NCBI GenBank assembly: GCA_035296625.1
Contig: DATHAO010000055.1
Coordinates: 1-64,000, forward strand
Length of the DNA stretch: 64,000 nucleotides
Direction of reading: 5' to 3'
Source of the DNA: DATCLS01 sp035296625
Lineage (GTDB): Bacteria; Actinomycetota; Acidimicrobiia; Acidimicrobiales; VFJN01
Shown: one piece after another, positions 1-9,223 of the stretch
Layout: every line of letters begins with the position of its first letter
Position numbering within the stretch: position 1 is the stretch's first letter
Position numbers and translations under genes: made by a program
The notes under the pieces: generated by a model
What the model was told of the DNA's origin: nothing
Seen by the model: the letters and a program-made list of their open reading frames with translations, nothing else
The model's database searches: none

Positions 1-225
1 CTGACCGATCGCGAGCGAGAGGTTCTCGCCCTGGTCGGCGGCGGTCTCAGCAACGAAGAGATCGCCGCCGAGCTGTTCATCAGCGTCGCCACTGCACGGA
101 CGCACGTGAGCCGGGCGATGACCAAGCTCCACGCGCGCGACCGCGCCCAGCTTGTCGTCGCCGCCTACGAGTCCAGACTCGTGACACCCGGCCAGCTAGG
201 GGCGACGCCACGTCCCGCCCCGTGA
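1..225 (+). CDS. LuxR-family DNA-binding domain, C-terminal fragment (partial)
   Basis: The window begins inside this gene; the 74 visible codons in frame 1 encode a complete LuxR/NarL-type helix-turn-helix and end at a TGA. The start of the domain (TDREREVL), the SNEEIA helix and the recognition helix (TARTHVSRAMTKL) are all present. In the family this domain is usually the output half of a NarL/FixJ response regulator, activated by phosphorylation of an N-terminal receiver; that half would lie left of the window, so a receiver is an inference. A short Ala/Pro tail follows the domain. Nothing here identifies the target genes. Confidence 0.85.
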   Translation: MTDREREVLALVGGGLSNEEIAAELFISVATARTHVSRAMTKLHARDRAQLVVAAYESRLVTPGQLGATPRPAP

Positions 226-268
226 GTGCGCGTCAACCCGTATGCAGATAGGCGCCGCCCCGTCGCTG

Positions 269-1529
269 TCACGTGAGCGAGTCCAGCGCGGCCCGCACGG
301 CAGCGTCCCAGCCGTTGGCGGCCGCCTGCCACGTCTCGGGAGAGGCACCCCCCGCCCACAGCACGTCCGCCTCGTCCCAGGCGGCCGCCTCGAGCGGGCC
401 GAGCACGGCGCGTATGGCGGAGAGTGCCGCTGATCCCTGCTCGCCCGGAGCCTCCACCAGGCGGCTGAGAGCCGCGAACGACCGCCACCTCGACGTCGGT
501 CAGCACCTCCGGCACGACCGCGAGCGGGCCACCGGCCCTCCCGGCGGGTACGGCGTCGCCGGCGCGCGCACGGTCGCCGAGGACCGCGACGGGCAGGAAC
601 ACGGCGCTGCACGCCGTGCCCAACGACGCCCACGCCCTCAGCGGCGCATCACCGGAGGACGGCAGGTCGGCGACCATCGATGCCGTCGTGCACTGGTAAC
701 CGCGGACGTGCATGCACACCGTCACGCCGGACCAGTCGGTGCGCACGTCCTCCGGCGGAGGCGGGGCGGCGCCGTCTGCCGGTGCACCGGGCGCACCCCA
801 CGGCCCTCCGCCGTGGTCGCGCAGCATCGCCACGGCGTCGGCCGGCGTCACCAGCTTCCCGCGGGCAACGCACGCCCGTGTGGCGGCCAGCCGGTGGTCG
901 GCGATGCGGGTGGGGACATGGGGTGACCGGCGCTCGTCCCAGTCGGCGTCCGGCGCCACGTCGGACGACGACCGGACCCAGCCGGTCGACAGCGTCAGCC
1001 GGTTCGAGATGGCGGCCCCGTCGGCGACCGGCTGGGCGACCCAAGCCCGTCCCGAGGTCTCGACCACCCAGCCGCCGCGGCCGTCGATCACCAGGAACGA
1101 CGACCAGTAGGGTTCGTCGCGCCGCTCCTCACCCGAGCCGCCCTGCCCGTGGGCCTCGAGCAACGCCACCATGGCGTCGAGTGCACCGTCGGCGGTGGTT
1201 CCTCGCTCGAGGCCGAGGCGCACGAGATCCATGCCCAGCAGCGCCGGCGCTGCGGCGCGCGGGTCGTCGACCGTCCACACCTTCTCGTTGCCGATGGCCA
1301 CCCCGTGTTCGTTGATGCCGTGCTCGAGACCCCACATCCACAGGGGCTGCGAGCCCAGCAGCGCCGCCGCGCCGGCATCGGGCACTGCGACGTGGGTCGC
1401 CCGCACCGGATCGTGGCCCGGGGGGCGCCGGCCGAGCCAGCGCAGGACCTGCACCTCGTCCACAGGCCGGTCGCTCGACTTGGCGAACAGCATCCCGCCC
1501 GGCCGTCGCACGCAGACGGCGTCGCACAT
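269..1529 (-). pseudogene. Secernin/peptidase C69-like hydrolase, frameshifted near its C-terminus
   Basis: The N-terminus (MCDAVCV, then FAKSSDRP) matches secernin/C69 N-terminal-nucleophile hydrolases, in which a cysteine near the start becomes the catalytic nucleophile. The first ~346 codons from ATG 1529 are clean. Near 485-500 the frame breaks: the original frame runs on as Arg/Gly-rich nonsense to a stop at 165, whereas a neighbouring frame continues with plausible protein (WRSFAALSRLVEAPGEQG, then WDEADVLWAGG) and stops at 269. The total length is 3n+1, so one base is lost or gained; I cannot separate a natural frameshift from a sequencing error. The start lies 2 bp after the amine oxidase stop, so the two genes form an operon. 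Substrate unknown; dipeptidase-like activity is the family expectation. Confidence 0.75.
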
Positions 1530-1531
1530 GA

Positions 1532-2890
1532 TCAGTCGGCGAGCGCGTCGAGGACCTCGGCGGCCACCCGCTGCCCGCTGTCGATGGCGCCGTCGATGTA
1601 GCCGGTCCAACGTTCGGCCGTCTCGGTGCCGGCCCAGTGGATGCGGCCCACCGGCTCGCGGAGGGCGGGGCCATAGACCGTCCAGGCCCCGGGAGGCAGG
1701 TGGGCGCCGTAGCACCCCCGGGTGAAGGGTTCGGCCGACCAGTCGCGATCGACGTAGCCGAGGACGTCGCGGGCGCGCTCGCCGAGAGTGCGGGCGAGCA
1801 CGTCCACGACGACGTCGCGCCGCTCGTCGGTTGTCCGCACGCCGGCGGCCACGGCCGCCGGCCCCTCGAAGAAGCCGGTGAGGAGCCCCGGCGTGCCGGC
1901 CGGAGGCGTGCAGTCGAAGGTCACGCCGATGGGCTCGTCCGGGCACAGGATGGTCCCCGACAGGCCCTCGGCGCGCCACCACGGCCCGTCGTAGAGGGCG
2001 TGGAACTTGATGACCGACCCCTGCGGCATGTGCTGCACGAGCTGGTCGCGCCGAGGCGGCAGCGGCGGTGCGTAGTCGATGCGTCCCGCCAGCGTCGGCG
2101 GCAACGCCACGACGGCCCGCGCAGCCCGGACCGCGGTGCCCGGGGCCTCGACCACCACGCCGTGGTCGTCCTGGACGATGCGTCCCACCGGTGAGGACAG
2201 CTGCAGCGCACCCTCGGGCAGTCGGCCTGCGAGGCGCTCGGCGACCGGCTGCACGCCACCCTCGATGCGGTCCTGCTGGGCGCCGCCCTCGCTGTCCGTG
2301 AGGTTCGACCAGCCGCCGGCCGCGTGGACGTAGTGAGCCGCGTGCAGGAGGGAGAGCTGAGCGGTCGATGCCGCGAACACCGCCTGCACCCCCACCTCGA
2401 ACAGGCCCGTCACCCGCGACGGGACACCGCGGGCGCACACCCAGGCGCGCAGGCTCGTGGCGTCCCACGCCGCCGCCTCGGCTGCCCGCCAGGGCGCGTC
2501 GAGGGGCACCTGGTCGGCGATCGCCTCCAGGGTGCCCACGAGCTCCAGGTAGGCGCCGAGCTCGTCGTCGGTGAACGCGAGGGCCACGTTCGGCACCCGG
2601 CGAGCGGCTCCGTCGTCGAGCACCACGTCGTCGCCCCGCTCCCGCTGTGGGTAGGTGCCGAAACCCAGCTCGGCGACGAGGGCCGCGATGCGGTCCTGGC
2701 CGGGACCGATCCACTGGCCACCCAGGTCGATCCACGTGCCGTGGTGCTCCTCCGTGCAGGTCCGCCCGCCCACGCGCTCACGGGCCTCCAGCACGACCAC
2801 CGACCGTCCCGCCTCGTGGAGCGCCCTGGCCGCGGTCAACCCCGCGAACCCTGCGCCCACCACCACGACCGCCACGCGTTCGTTCGCCAT
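1532..2890 (-). CDS. Flavin monoamine oxidase family protein
   Basis: 452 residues with an FAD-binding Rossmann motif GAGFAG at 12-17, an ERVGGRT segment near residue 40, and a C-terminal AGTETA...GYIDGAI block that closes the FAD site in the monoamine oxidase/LSD1 family. It would oxidise primary or secondary amines to aldehydes with release of ammonia and H2O2. I chose ATG 2890 because a GGAGGAGG ribosome site lies a few bases upstream and the Rossmann fold follows directly; an upstream extension to 3130 is open but not protein-like. The secernin-like gene follows after 2 bp. Substrate not predictable from sequence. No signal peptide seen, so probably cytoplasmic. Confidence 0.88.
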   Translation of the reverse strand: MANERVAVVVVGAGFAGLTAARALHEAGRSVVVLEARERVGGRTCTEEHHGTWIDLGGQWIGPGQDRIAALVAELGFGTYPQRERGDDVVLDDGAARRVPNVALAFTDDELGAYLELVGTLEAIADQVPLDAPWRAAEAAAWDATSLRAWVCARGVPSRVTGLFEVGVQAVFAASTAQLSLLHAAHYVHAAGGWSNLTDSEGGAQQDRIEGGVQPVAERLAGRLPEGALQLSSPVGRIVQDDHGVVVEAPGTAVRAARAVVALPPTLAGRIDYAPPLPPRRDQLVQHMPQGSVIKFHALYDGPWWRAEGLSGTILCPDEPIGVTFDCTPPAGTPGLLTGFFEGPAAVAAGVRTTDERRDVVVDVLARTLGERARDVLGYVDRDWSAEPFTRGCYGAHLPPGAWTVYGPALREPVGRIHWAGTETAERWTGYIDGAIDSGQRVAAEVLDALAD

Positions 2891-3295
2891 GCCGTCCTCC
2901 TCCGCCCGCTGGGTCGAACGTACCCCGACGGACCCCATCGGGACGGGGCCCGTGGCGGGGCCGTCGTGTCGCCGACTCCCGCGGCCGATGCTCGTGGCCC
3001 CTGCTGGTAGGAGACGTAGACGGACGGCGGCTCGATCGCGCCGATTGCAGGAGCAAGGCCCCTGATACGGATCCATCCCGATCGGGTCGTGTCGTGGGGC
3101 CTCGAGGACGCCCCGTGACCACCGCATCACGCACCTGCGCGTCCACGACTACGGGTTCGGCCTCGCGGTCGTGTTCGGCTTGCTCGGCGTCGCCACGCCG
3201 GTGTTCGGACTGGCCTCGTCGTGAGCGCGCCCCACATGTCCGTCACTCGCTGGTCAACGAACGCCCAGGTCCCTTCCGGCCTGGCCGTCGTCGTA
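2891..3295. other. Intergenic region, no supported gene
   Basis: About 400 bp between the amine oxidase start and the methyltransferase stop. The right part of the plus strand (about 3110-3223) can be read as a hydrophobic peptide (DYGFGLAVVFGLLGVATPVFG) ending at a stop, but it has no credible start codon or ribosome site, so at most it is a decayed membrane-protein end. The amine oxidase promoter presumably lies next to 2890; I could not pick out convincing -35/-10 boxes. Confidence 0.4.
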
Positions 3296-4048
3296 TCAGC
3301 CCTCGAGGGCCACGAGGTCGAGGTGGAGCACGGCCGGGCGGGCGGCGGTGCCGGCGTCCGCCAGGGCCTCGACGGCCGCGATGCCCGCCGCGAATTCCTC
3401 GTCGGTGAGCGGGCGCAGCGCCGAGTCGACGTGGCGCAGGGTGCGGGCGCGGGCCGCCCACGGGCCGGGCGCGACGCCCCAGTCCTCGCCGACCGGCGTG
3501 ATGGTGGCTCCGCCGAAGCCGGCCCGCCCGAACGCCTCCACGATGGCCGCCGTGGTCGGGAACGTGGCCGCCGCCCGCTCCGCCCCCGGGAACAGCCGGA
3601 AGTAGCCGCCCAAGGGGCGATCGCCGAAGAACCCGCGGATCAGCACCCTGCCACCCCGCGTCACGACCCGGCGCAGCTCGGCGGTCGCGGCGCCGAGGTC
3701 GTCGATCTGGTGAACGACAGTCGACAGCCACGCCACGCCCACGCTGCCGCGGGCCAGCGGCAGCGCCTCGGCCCGGCCGGCCACGACGCTGCACCGGCCG
3801 GGCACGAGCGCCGGGCGGGCCGCGTCGCGCATGCCGGCCGAGGGCTCGACGCCCACGACCATGGCGTCGAGCCAGTCGGCGAGCGGTCCGAGGAACTGCC
3901 CGGTGCCGCAGCCGAGGTCGAGCGCCCGCCCGCCGGGCGCCGTACCCAGCGTCCCGACCGCCCGGCGCCACCCTTCGAGCACCGCCGGGGGCAGGGTCCG
4001 CGCCCGCTCGTAGGCCGCCGCGCCCCGGTCGTAGTCGATCGCTTCCAC
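3296..4048 (-). CDS. Class I SAM-dependent methyltransferase
   Basis: 250 residues. Motif I (ALDLGCGTGQFLGPL) near residues 40-55, an acidic residue after the second strand (VGVEPSAGM), and a YGRAGF-like C-terminal segment (AFGRAGFGGATI) are those of small-molecule methyltransferases of the UbiE/Methyltransf_11 type. It would move a methyl group from S-adenosylmethionine to an unidentified acceptor. The start is GTG 4048 (VEAIDYDRGAAAYERAR), typical of the family N-terminus; no ATG is available in a sensible place. It lies 20 bp after the GT-C membrane protein and is probably the last gene of the fbpA-like operon. A role in modifying the same glycan is a guess. Confidence 0.85.
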   Translation of the reverse strand: MEAIDYDRGAAAYERARTLPPAVLEGWRRAVGTLGTAPGGRALDLGCGTGQFLGPLADWLDAMVVGVEPSAGMRDAARPALVPGRCSVVAGRAEALPLARGSVGVAWLSTVVHQIDDLGAATAELRRVVTRGGRVLIRGFFGDRPLGGYFRLFPGAERAAATFPTTAAIVEAFGRAGFGGATITPVGEDWGVAPGPWAARARTLRHVDSALRPLTDEEFAAGIAAVEALADAGTAARPAVLHLDLVALEG

Positions 4049-4068
4049 GGGACGAGTCTGGCCGCGCG

Positions 4069-5778
4069 TCAGCGGTTCGGCTGCGGTTCCGTGTCCCGGA
4101 TCCGTGGCTGGGCAACGGGAACAGGACGCGGAACGCGGGCGGCCAGCAGCGCCGCCACCCCGAGCCCGGCCAACCACAAGCCCTGGAGCACCCAGTCCGC
4201 CACACCCGGGTGCCGGTAGTCGGGCAGCGCCAGGCGCAGCAGCCGCACGACGGGGTTCGCCGTGCGCTCGAAGTCCCCGATGAGCGTCACGCGTCCGGCC
4301 AGCACCTCGACGACCAGCCACAGCCACGTCCCTGCGCCGACCACCCCCGCGACGACCACGGCGGGGCGCACGGCGGCCACCCGACCTGCCCACCAGGCCA
4401 CCGCCAGCACCAGGCACGGCACGACGACGACCACCTGCCGGCCCGGCCACCACCACCCGTGCATCGTGAGGGCCACCCACGTGGCCGTGGCCCAGCCGGC
4501 GGCGAGCGGGGCGACGAGCACGACGGCGGTCCTCCACGACCGCCGGGCCAGGGCGGCGAGCGCCGGCACGGCGAGCAGGAACCCGGGCATCCATACGACC
4601 AGTCCGAACCCCTCGTCGAGCAGCAGGCCGGCCAGGCGCCGGGTGCGCCCCACCCGGTCGGGGTGCTCGCCGGCGACGGTCAGCTCGCCGCCGGTGAAGT
4701 GGTCACCGGCCGCGTATACGGTCCAGCCGCCGTAGACCAGGCGGTGTACGACCAGGTACGCGGCGCCGATCGCCGCCAGTGCCGCCGCCACGCCCAAAGC
4801 CGTGCGCACTCGCCCGGCGCGCACAAGCCGGGCCACGCCCAGCGCGGCCAGCACGGCGGCGACCGGGGCGTACTTGATGCCGAGCCACGGCAGCGCGGCG
4901 ACGGCGACGACCAGCACGGCGACCGCACCCCGGCCCCACGGCAGGGGGAGTAGTCCCGCGGCGGCCGACCCGGCGCCGGTGGGGGCTGCGGCGGGGGGCG
5001 GGCCCGCGGTGGCCGAGCCGGCGGCGGTGGGGGCCGCGGGCGGCGTCTGCAGAAGGACGGCGAGCGCGGCGGCCACCGCCAGCGCGGCGGGCAGCTCCGG
5101 GTAGACCTGCGTGGCATAGGCGGACAGCGGTGCCGCCGCCCCGAACGTCAGCGTCGTGCCGGCCGCCACGCCGAGGGGCACTCCCAGCCGGCGGTGGGCG
5201 ACCCAGGTCAGCAGGGCTGCGAGTGCCCCACCGAGCGCGGCGAGCGCCGCCTTGGCCCCCACCCACCCGCCGATGCCCATCGGTACGGCGAGCACAACCG
5301 GCAGCAGCGGGTCGTGCGGGCTCACCGACCGACCGTTGGCGAGCGGCTCGGTCTGGGTCGGCAGCGCCTCGTCGTGGAACGGCCGGAAGCGGCGCCCTGC
5401 GATCTCGTCGTCGATCCACAGGTCGCCGTCCTCCGCGAGGCTGAGCGCGGAGAGCAGGTACTGCGGCTCGTCGGCCGTCGTCCGCTCGCGATAGGTCGCT
5501 CGGGCGGGGATGGCGATCGCCGCCCACGCCGCTACCGCCACGCCCACGAGCGCGCAGGCGATCGCCACCCGGCGGCGGTCGACGACCGGGTCCGAGCGCT
5601 GGGCGCCCGGCGCGTCGGCGGCGGGCGGCACGACCGGACCGGCCGCGACTCGGGCGTGCGCGTCGGCGGCGGAAGGCACGAGGGGACCGGCTGCGGCTGG
5701 GGCCGGCGCGTCGGGCGCCCCGGGCGCCCCGGCGGGCGGTCCGGCCGCCCCGGCGGGCCCCCGGCTCCCGCGGCTCAT
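4069..5778 (-). CDS. Polytopic membrane protein, GT-C type glycosyltransferase-like
   Basis: 569 residues: an Ala/Pro-rich N-terminal ~65 residues, a first membrane helix near 70-92, then an extracytoplasmic loop with TTADEPQYLLSALSLAEDGD. The acidic DEP motif (103-105) in the first loop is characteristic of lipid-phospho-sugar-using GT-C enzymes (GT39/ArnT/Alg-like). About ten further hydrophobic helices follow; a Pro/Ala-rich loop lies near 245-275. It would transfer a sugar from a polyprenyl carrier outside the membrane, but donor and acceptor are unknown. Its ATG overlaps the permease TGA (ATGA), so it is translationally coupled to the iron permease gene. Low sequence identity within this fold keeps the functional call at fold level. 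Confidence 0.7.
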   Translation of the reverse strand: MSRGSRGPAGAAGPPAGAPGAPDAPAPAAAGPLVPSAADAHARVAAGPVVPPAADAPGAQRSDPVVDRRRVAIACALVGVAVAAWAAIAIPARATYRERTTADEPQYLLSALSLAEDGDLWIDDEIAGRRFRPFHDEALPTQTEPLANGRSVSPHDPLLPVVLAVPMGIGGWVGAKAALAALGGALAALLTWVAHRRLGVPLGVAAGTTLTFGAAAPLSAYATQVYPELPAALAVAAALAVLLQTPPAAPTAAGSATAGPPPAAAPTGAGSAAAGLLPLPWGRGAVAVLVVAVAALPWLGIKYAPVAAVLAALGVARLVRAGRVRTALGVAAALAAIGAAYLVVHRLVYGGWTVYAAGDHFTGGELTVAGEHPDRVGRTRRLAGLLLDEGFGLVVWMPGFLLAVPALAALARRSWRTAVVLVAPLAAGWATATWVALTMHGWWWPGRQVVVVVPCLVLAVAWWAGRVAAVRPAVVVAGVVGAGTWLWLVVEVLAGRVTLIGDFERTANPVVRLLRLALPDYRHPGVADWVLQGLWLAGLGVAALLAARVPRPVPVAQPRIRDTEPQPNR

Positions 5779-7451
5779 GCCAGGCGCTCGGCGCGGCGCA
5801 CGACCAGCAGCCACGTCAGCACCCCGGACAGCGCGACCAGCACGAGACTGGCCAGGCCGGCCTCCGCCAGGAACGCCGCCTCGGCGTCCTCCCAGACCCG
5901 GGTCGCCAGCGTCTCGAAGCCGAGCGGCGACAGTAGGAGCGTGATCGGCAGCTCCTTCATCGTCGAGAGCAGCACGAGCCCGCCGCCGGCGGCCAGTCCC
6001 GGCAGCATCAGGGGCAGCTCGACGGTGGCGAAGCGCCGGACCCGCCCGGCGCCAAGCAGCCGCGCCGACTCCTCGAGCCGGGTTGGGACGGATGCCACCG
6101 CCACCTCCGTCGCCCGCAGCGACTGGGCGCCCAGGTGCACGACGTAGGCGGCGACCAGTACCGGGAAGCTCTGGTACAGGTCGAGGGACGGCGGCAGCTC
6201 GATGGCCCACGACACGACGGCCAGCGCGACCACCAGTCCCGGCAGGGCGAAGCCGACGGCCACGAGCCCGTGCACGGCGTCGCCGGCCGGGGCGCGGTGA
6301 CGGGCCGAGAGGTAGGCGACGGGCAACACGACGGCCACGGCCACGAGCGCCGTCACGACGCCGATGCCGATCGTGTTCAGCGCCGGTACCCCTAGATCGC
6401 CGACCTCCTCGCCCTGGGCCAGCCCGCTGCCGGCGCCACGCAGGCCTCGCCAGGCCCACAGTCCGAGCGAGGCGAGCGGCGCCGCGAGGGCGAGCGCCAC
6501 CCAGGCCACGACGCCGGCGAGCGCCGGCCAGCGCCAACGGCCGAGCGGCACCCGCAGCGGGCGGTCCGTCGCCGTCCCCGGCACCTCGCGCCGTCGGTGC
6601 GCGAGCACCCGTTCGCCGGCCACGACGGCGAGCGCCACGACCGCCAGCAGCAGGCTGAGCGCCACGGACTGGGTGCGGTCGAGCACCCGGTTCGTGTAGA
6701 TGGCGCGGGTCAGCGTGTCGTAGCGCAGCAGCACGACGACGCCGAAGTCGCTGACGGCGTACAGGAATACGAGGAGGCTGCCGGCCCAGATCGAGCCGCT
6801 GATCTGGGGCAGCACCACGGTACGGAACACGGCGACGGGCCGGCGCCCGAGCAGTCGGGCACTCTCCTCGAGCGAGGGGGGCAGCGACGACAGGCGAGCG
6901 GCGACCGGCAGCAGGACGAAGGGCGTCGTGAACAGCGTGAGCACCAGCCAGGCGCCCCAGAAACCCTCCGGCCGGGTCGCCTCCACCCCGACGGCTTCGA
7001 GCGGGCTGGCCAGCAGGCCGCCGGGGGCCACGGCCGCCACCAGGGCGAGCGCGCCCACGAAGGACGGGAACACGAGCGGGAGAGGGACGAGCCCTGCCCA
7101 CAGGCGGCGCAGCGGGACGTCGGTGCGAGTCGTCAGCCAGGCCAGCGCCGTGCCGGTCACCGCCGCGGTGGCCGCCGTGGCGAGGGCCAGCCGCAGCGTG
7201 TTGGCGAGCGGGCGGACCGTGCGTGACGACGTGTACAGCTCGGCCAGCGCCTCGTCCCCGCCCAGGGTCTCGATCGCCAGGTACACGAGCGGACCGGCGA
7301 ACAGCAGCCCGGTGGCGACGCCGACGGCCACGAGCGGCGGCGACGCCGTGCCCGTCCAGCGGCGCCGCCGTCTCCCGCCCGCCGGCCCGGTGGGCGCCGG
7401 CGGTGCCGGGCCGGGGGCCGCCGCCCCGAGCAGGTCAGGAGTTGAGGCCAC
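5775..7451 (-). CDS. fbpB: Iron(III) ABC transporter, fused two-domain permease
   Basis: 558 residues with about 12 membrane helices and two copies of the MetI-type permease fold, each with a coupling motif (EESARLLGRRPVAVFR and EESARLLGAGRVRRFA, near residues 190 and 455) that docks on the ATPase. This tandem architecture is that of FbpB/AfuB/HitB ferric-iron permeases. GTG 7451 was chosen as start; it overlaps the end of the binding-protein gene by 17 bp, so the two are coupled. The ATPase is not in this operon but about 3 kb away (10606-11733), separated by a glycosyltransferase gene and an FAD oxidoreductase gene. Other substrates (thiamine, sulfate-like anions) are possible for the fold, but the adjacent FbpA-like protein favours iron. 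Confidence 0.88.
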   Translation of the reverse strand: MASTPDLLGAAAPGPAPPAPTGPAGGRRRRRWTGTASPPLVAVGVATGLLFAGPLVYLAIETLGGDEALAELYTSSRTVRPLANTLRLALATAATAAVTGTALAWLTTRTDVPLRRLWAGLVPLPLVFPSFVGALALVAAVAPGGLLASPLEAVGVEATRPEGFWGAWLVLTLFTTPFVLLPVAARLSSLPPSLEESARLLGRRPVAVFRTVVLPQISGSIWAGSLLVFLYAVSDFGVVVLLRYDTLTRAIYTNRVLDRTQSVALSLLLAVVALAVVAGERVLAHRRREVPGTATDRPLRVPLGRWRWPALAGVVAWVALALAAPLASLGLWAWRGLRGAGSGLAQGEEVGDLGVPALNTIGIGVVTALVAVAVVLPVAYLSARHRAPAGDAVHGLVAVGFALPGLVVALAVVSWAIELPPSLDLYQSFPVLVAAYVVHLGAQSLRATEVAVASVPTRLEESARLLGAGRVRRFATVELPLMLPGLAAGGGLVLLSTMKELPITLLLSPLGFETLATRVWEDAEAAFLAEAGLASLVLVALSGVLTWLLVVRRAERLA

Positions 7452-8472
7452 TCGCGTCGATCAGCTCGGTCGTGGCCTCGAGGCCGCCGCCCAGCTCGCT
7501 GAGGTCGACCCGGGTCGTGGAGACGTCGTCGAAGGGCGGCAGGGCGGCGTTGGCCTCGGCGCCGTCGGCCAGCGGGTACTCGAACGTCTCCTCGCTGAAG
7601 TAGGCCTGCGACTCCTCCGACAGCAGGAACTCGACGAGCTGCTCGGCCGCGTCGGCGTGGTCGGTGGCCTCGACCACGGACGCGGCGGTCACGAGCAGCG
7701 TCGAGCCGTAGTCGCCCGCGGGGAAGAAGTGGTTCTTGACCGGGAGGTCGGGGTTCTCGTCCTTGGCGACGAACGCGTAGTAGTGGTTGACGAGGCCCAT
7801 CGGCACCTCGCCCCGGCCGACGGCCTCGACGATCGCGGTGTTGTTGCTGTAGGTCGGGCTCTCGTTGGCGGCGAGGCCCTCGAGGAACGATCGGGCCTCG
7901 TTCTCGCCGACCTGGAGCCGCAGCACGGTCACGAAGTCCTGGAACGACCCGTTCGTGGGGGCGACGGCCACCTGGCCGGCATACTCCTCGTCCGCCAGGT
8001 CGAGCACCGAGTCGGGCAGCGTCGCAGGGTCGACGAGACCGGTGTTGTGGACGAGGGTGCGGACGCGTCCCGACAGGCCCACCCAGCGGCCATCGTCCGC
8101 GGCGTCGCCCTCGGGCACCAGGGCGAGGACGTCGTCGGGCAGCGTCGTCAGGTGGCCACCCTCGTCGAGGTAGCCGACGGCGCCCGGACTCTGGGAGATG
8201 AACACGTCGGCCGGCGTGCGGTCCCCCTCCTCGTCGACGAGGAGCGCCAGGTTCGCCGAGTCGTCGTAGCGGACGTCGATGGCGACGCCCGACTCCTCGG
8301 AGAACCGCTGGAGCAACGGGTCGATCAGGTTCGACGTGCGCCCGCTGTAGACCACGAGGCGACCGTCGTCGCCGTGGGTGCTGCAGGCCGCCGGCAGCGC
8401 GCCCAAACCCAACAGGGCGACCGTGGCGGCCAGACGACGGTGCCCACGAACCATGCGGCGGAGAATATCCAT
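7435..8472 (-). CDS. fbpA: Iron(III) ABC transporter substrate-binding lipoprotein
   Basis: 345 residues. The N-terminus has a basic stretch, a hydrophobic core and a lipobox-like LPAAC, so it is probably a lipid-anchored periplasmic-side protein. The mature part opens with LVVYSGR, typical of FbpA/FutA, and carries NHYY at 229-232; paired tyrosines here bind Fe3+ in this family. ATG 8472 has GGAGG five bases upstream; ATG 8454 lacks a ribosome site. It heads the operon fbpA-fbpB-GT-C-methyltransferase. Only 31 bp separate it from the divergent GT2 gene, and an IdeR-like half-conserved palindrome lies there, which fits iron repression. Specificity for iron is inferred from family motifs. Confidence 0.88.
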   Translation of the reverse strand: MDILRRMVRGHRRLAATVALLGLGALPAACSTHGDDGRLVVYSGRTSNLIDPLLQRFSEESGVAIDVRYDDSANLALLVDEEGDRTPADVFISQSPGAVGYLDEGGHLTTLPDDVLALVPEGDAADDGRWVGLSGRVRTLVHNTGLVDPATLPDSVLDLADEEYAGQVAVAPTNGSFQDFVTVLRLQVGENEARSFLEGLAANESPTYSNNTAIVEAVGRGEVPMGLVNHYYAFVAKDENPDLPVKNHFFPAGDYGSTLLVTAASVVEATDHADAAEQLVEFLLSEESQAYFSEETFEYPLADGAEANAALPPFDDVSTTRVDLSELGGGLEATTELIDASGLNS

Positions 8473-8487
8473 GCCTCCGACATCGCG

Positions 8488-8506
8488 TAAAGTATGCCTA
8501 ACCATG
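8488..8506. promoter_or_regulatory. IdeR/DtxR-like operator candidate
   Basis: A 19-bp site in the 31-bp gap between fbpA and the GT2 gene. Its right half GCCTAACC (8496-8503) is a perfect match to the IdeR/DtxR consensus TWAGGTWAGSCTWACCTWA; the left half is weaker, about 14 of 19 overall counting ambiguities. Its place beside an iron-uptake operon makes an iron-dependent repressor site likely. It also overlaps the GT2 start codon, so that gene would be blocked as well. The weak left half and the lack of a binding test keep confidence modest. Confidence 0.4.
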
Positions 8507-9214
8507 ACTGCGAGCACCGTGTCCCCCGTCGTCCTGTTCCTGCCCGCGCACGACGAGGAGGCCACCGTCGGGGCCGTCGTGGCCCGAGCCCCCGCCGCCG
8601 TGCGCGGCCACCCGGTCGTCGTGGTGGTCGTCGACGACGGGTCGACGGACGGTACGGCGCGAGCGGCGGCCGCCGCCGGGGCCCAGGTGCGGTCGCACGG
8701 CGCGAACCGGGGTCTCGGCGCCGCCGTGCGGACCGGCCTGGCGCTCGGCGCCGAGCTGGACGCCGTCGCCGTGGCGTTCTGCGACGCGGACGGGGAGTAC
8801 GCCCCGGAGGAGCTCGAGCGCCTCGTCGGCCCCGTGCTCGACGGCCGGGCCGACTACGTCGTCGGCTCGCGCTTCGCCGGTGACGAGCGCTCGATGCACC
8901 CTCACCGGTGGTTCGGCAATCGGGTGCTGACGCTGGGCGTGCGCATGCTCGTGCGCCGCTGGGGCGTGCTCGGCCTGACCGACGGCCAGTCCGGCTACCG
9001 GGTGCTGTCGCCCGAGGCCGCCCGGCGGGCCGAGGTCGTCCACGACTTCAACTACGCGCAGGTGCTGACCCTCGACCTGGTGGCCAAGGGGTTCCGCTAC
9101 GCCGAGGTGCCCATCAGCTACCGGTTCCGGCAGCACGGGCGCTCGTTCGTGAGGCTGGGCCCGTACCTGCGCCGGGTCGTGCCGGGCGTGTGGCACGAGT
9201 TGCGCACGGCGTAG
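8504..9214 (+). CDS. Family 2 glycosyltransferase (dolichyl/polyprenyl-phosphate mannose synthase-like)
   Basis: 236 residues with the GT-A signature: LPAHDEEATVG, then VVDDGSTDGT near residues 44-53, NRGLGAAVRTG, and the metal-binding FCDADGEY near 87-94. A later SGYRVLSPEAA block is typical of DPM1/polyprenyl-phosphate glycosyltransferases. There is no membrane helix, so it acts at the inner membrane face, loading a sugar onto a lipid carrier. The neighbouring GT-C protein would be the natural consumer of that product. ATG 8504 directly follows the IdeR-like site and no Shine-Dalgarno is visible; a leaderless transcript with a -10 around TAAAGT (8488-8493) is possible. Confidence 0.85.
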   Translation: MTASTVSPVVLFLPAHDEEATVGAVVARAPAAVRGHPVVVVVVDDGSTDGTARAAAAAGAQVRSHGANRGLGAAVRTGLALGAELDAVAVAFCDADGEYAPEELERLVGPVLDGRADYVVGSRFAGDERSMHPHRWFGNRVLTLGVRMLVRRWGVLGLTDGQSGYRVLSPEAARRAEVVHDFNYAQVLTLDLVAKGFRYAEVPISYRFRQHGRSFVRLGPYLRRVVPGVWHELRTA

Positions 9215-9223
9215 CGCCCGGGC

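Noticed and set aside
3064..3223. Hydrophobic peptide ORF on the plus strand
   Set aside because: No start codon or ribosome site; at most a relic of a membrane protein.
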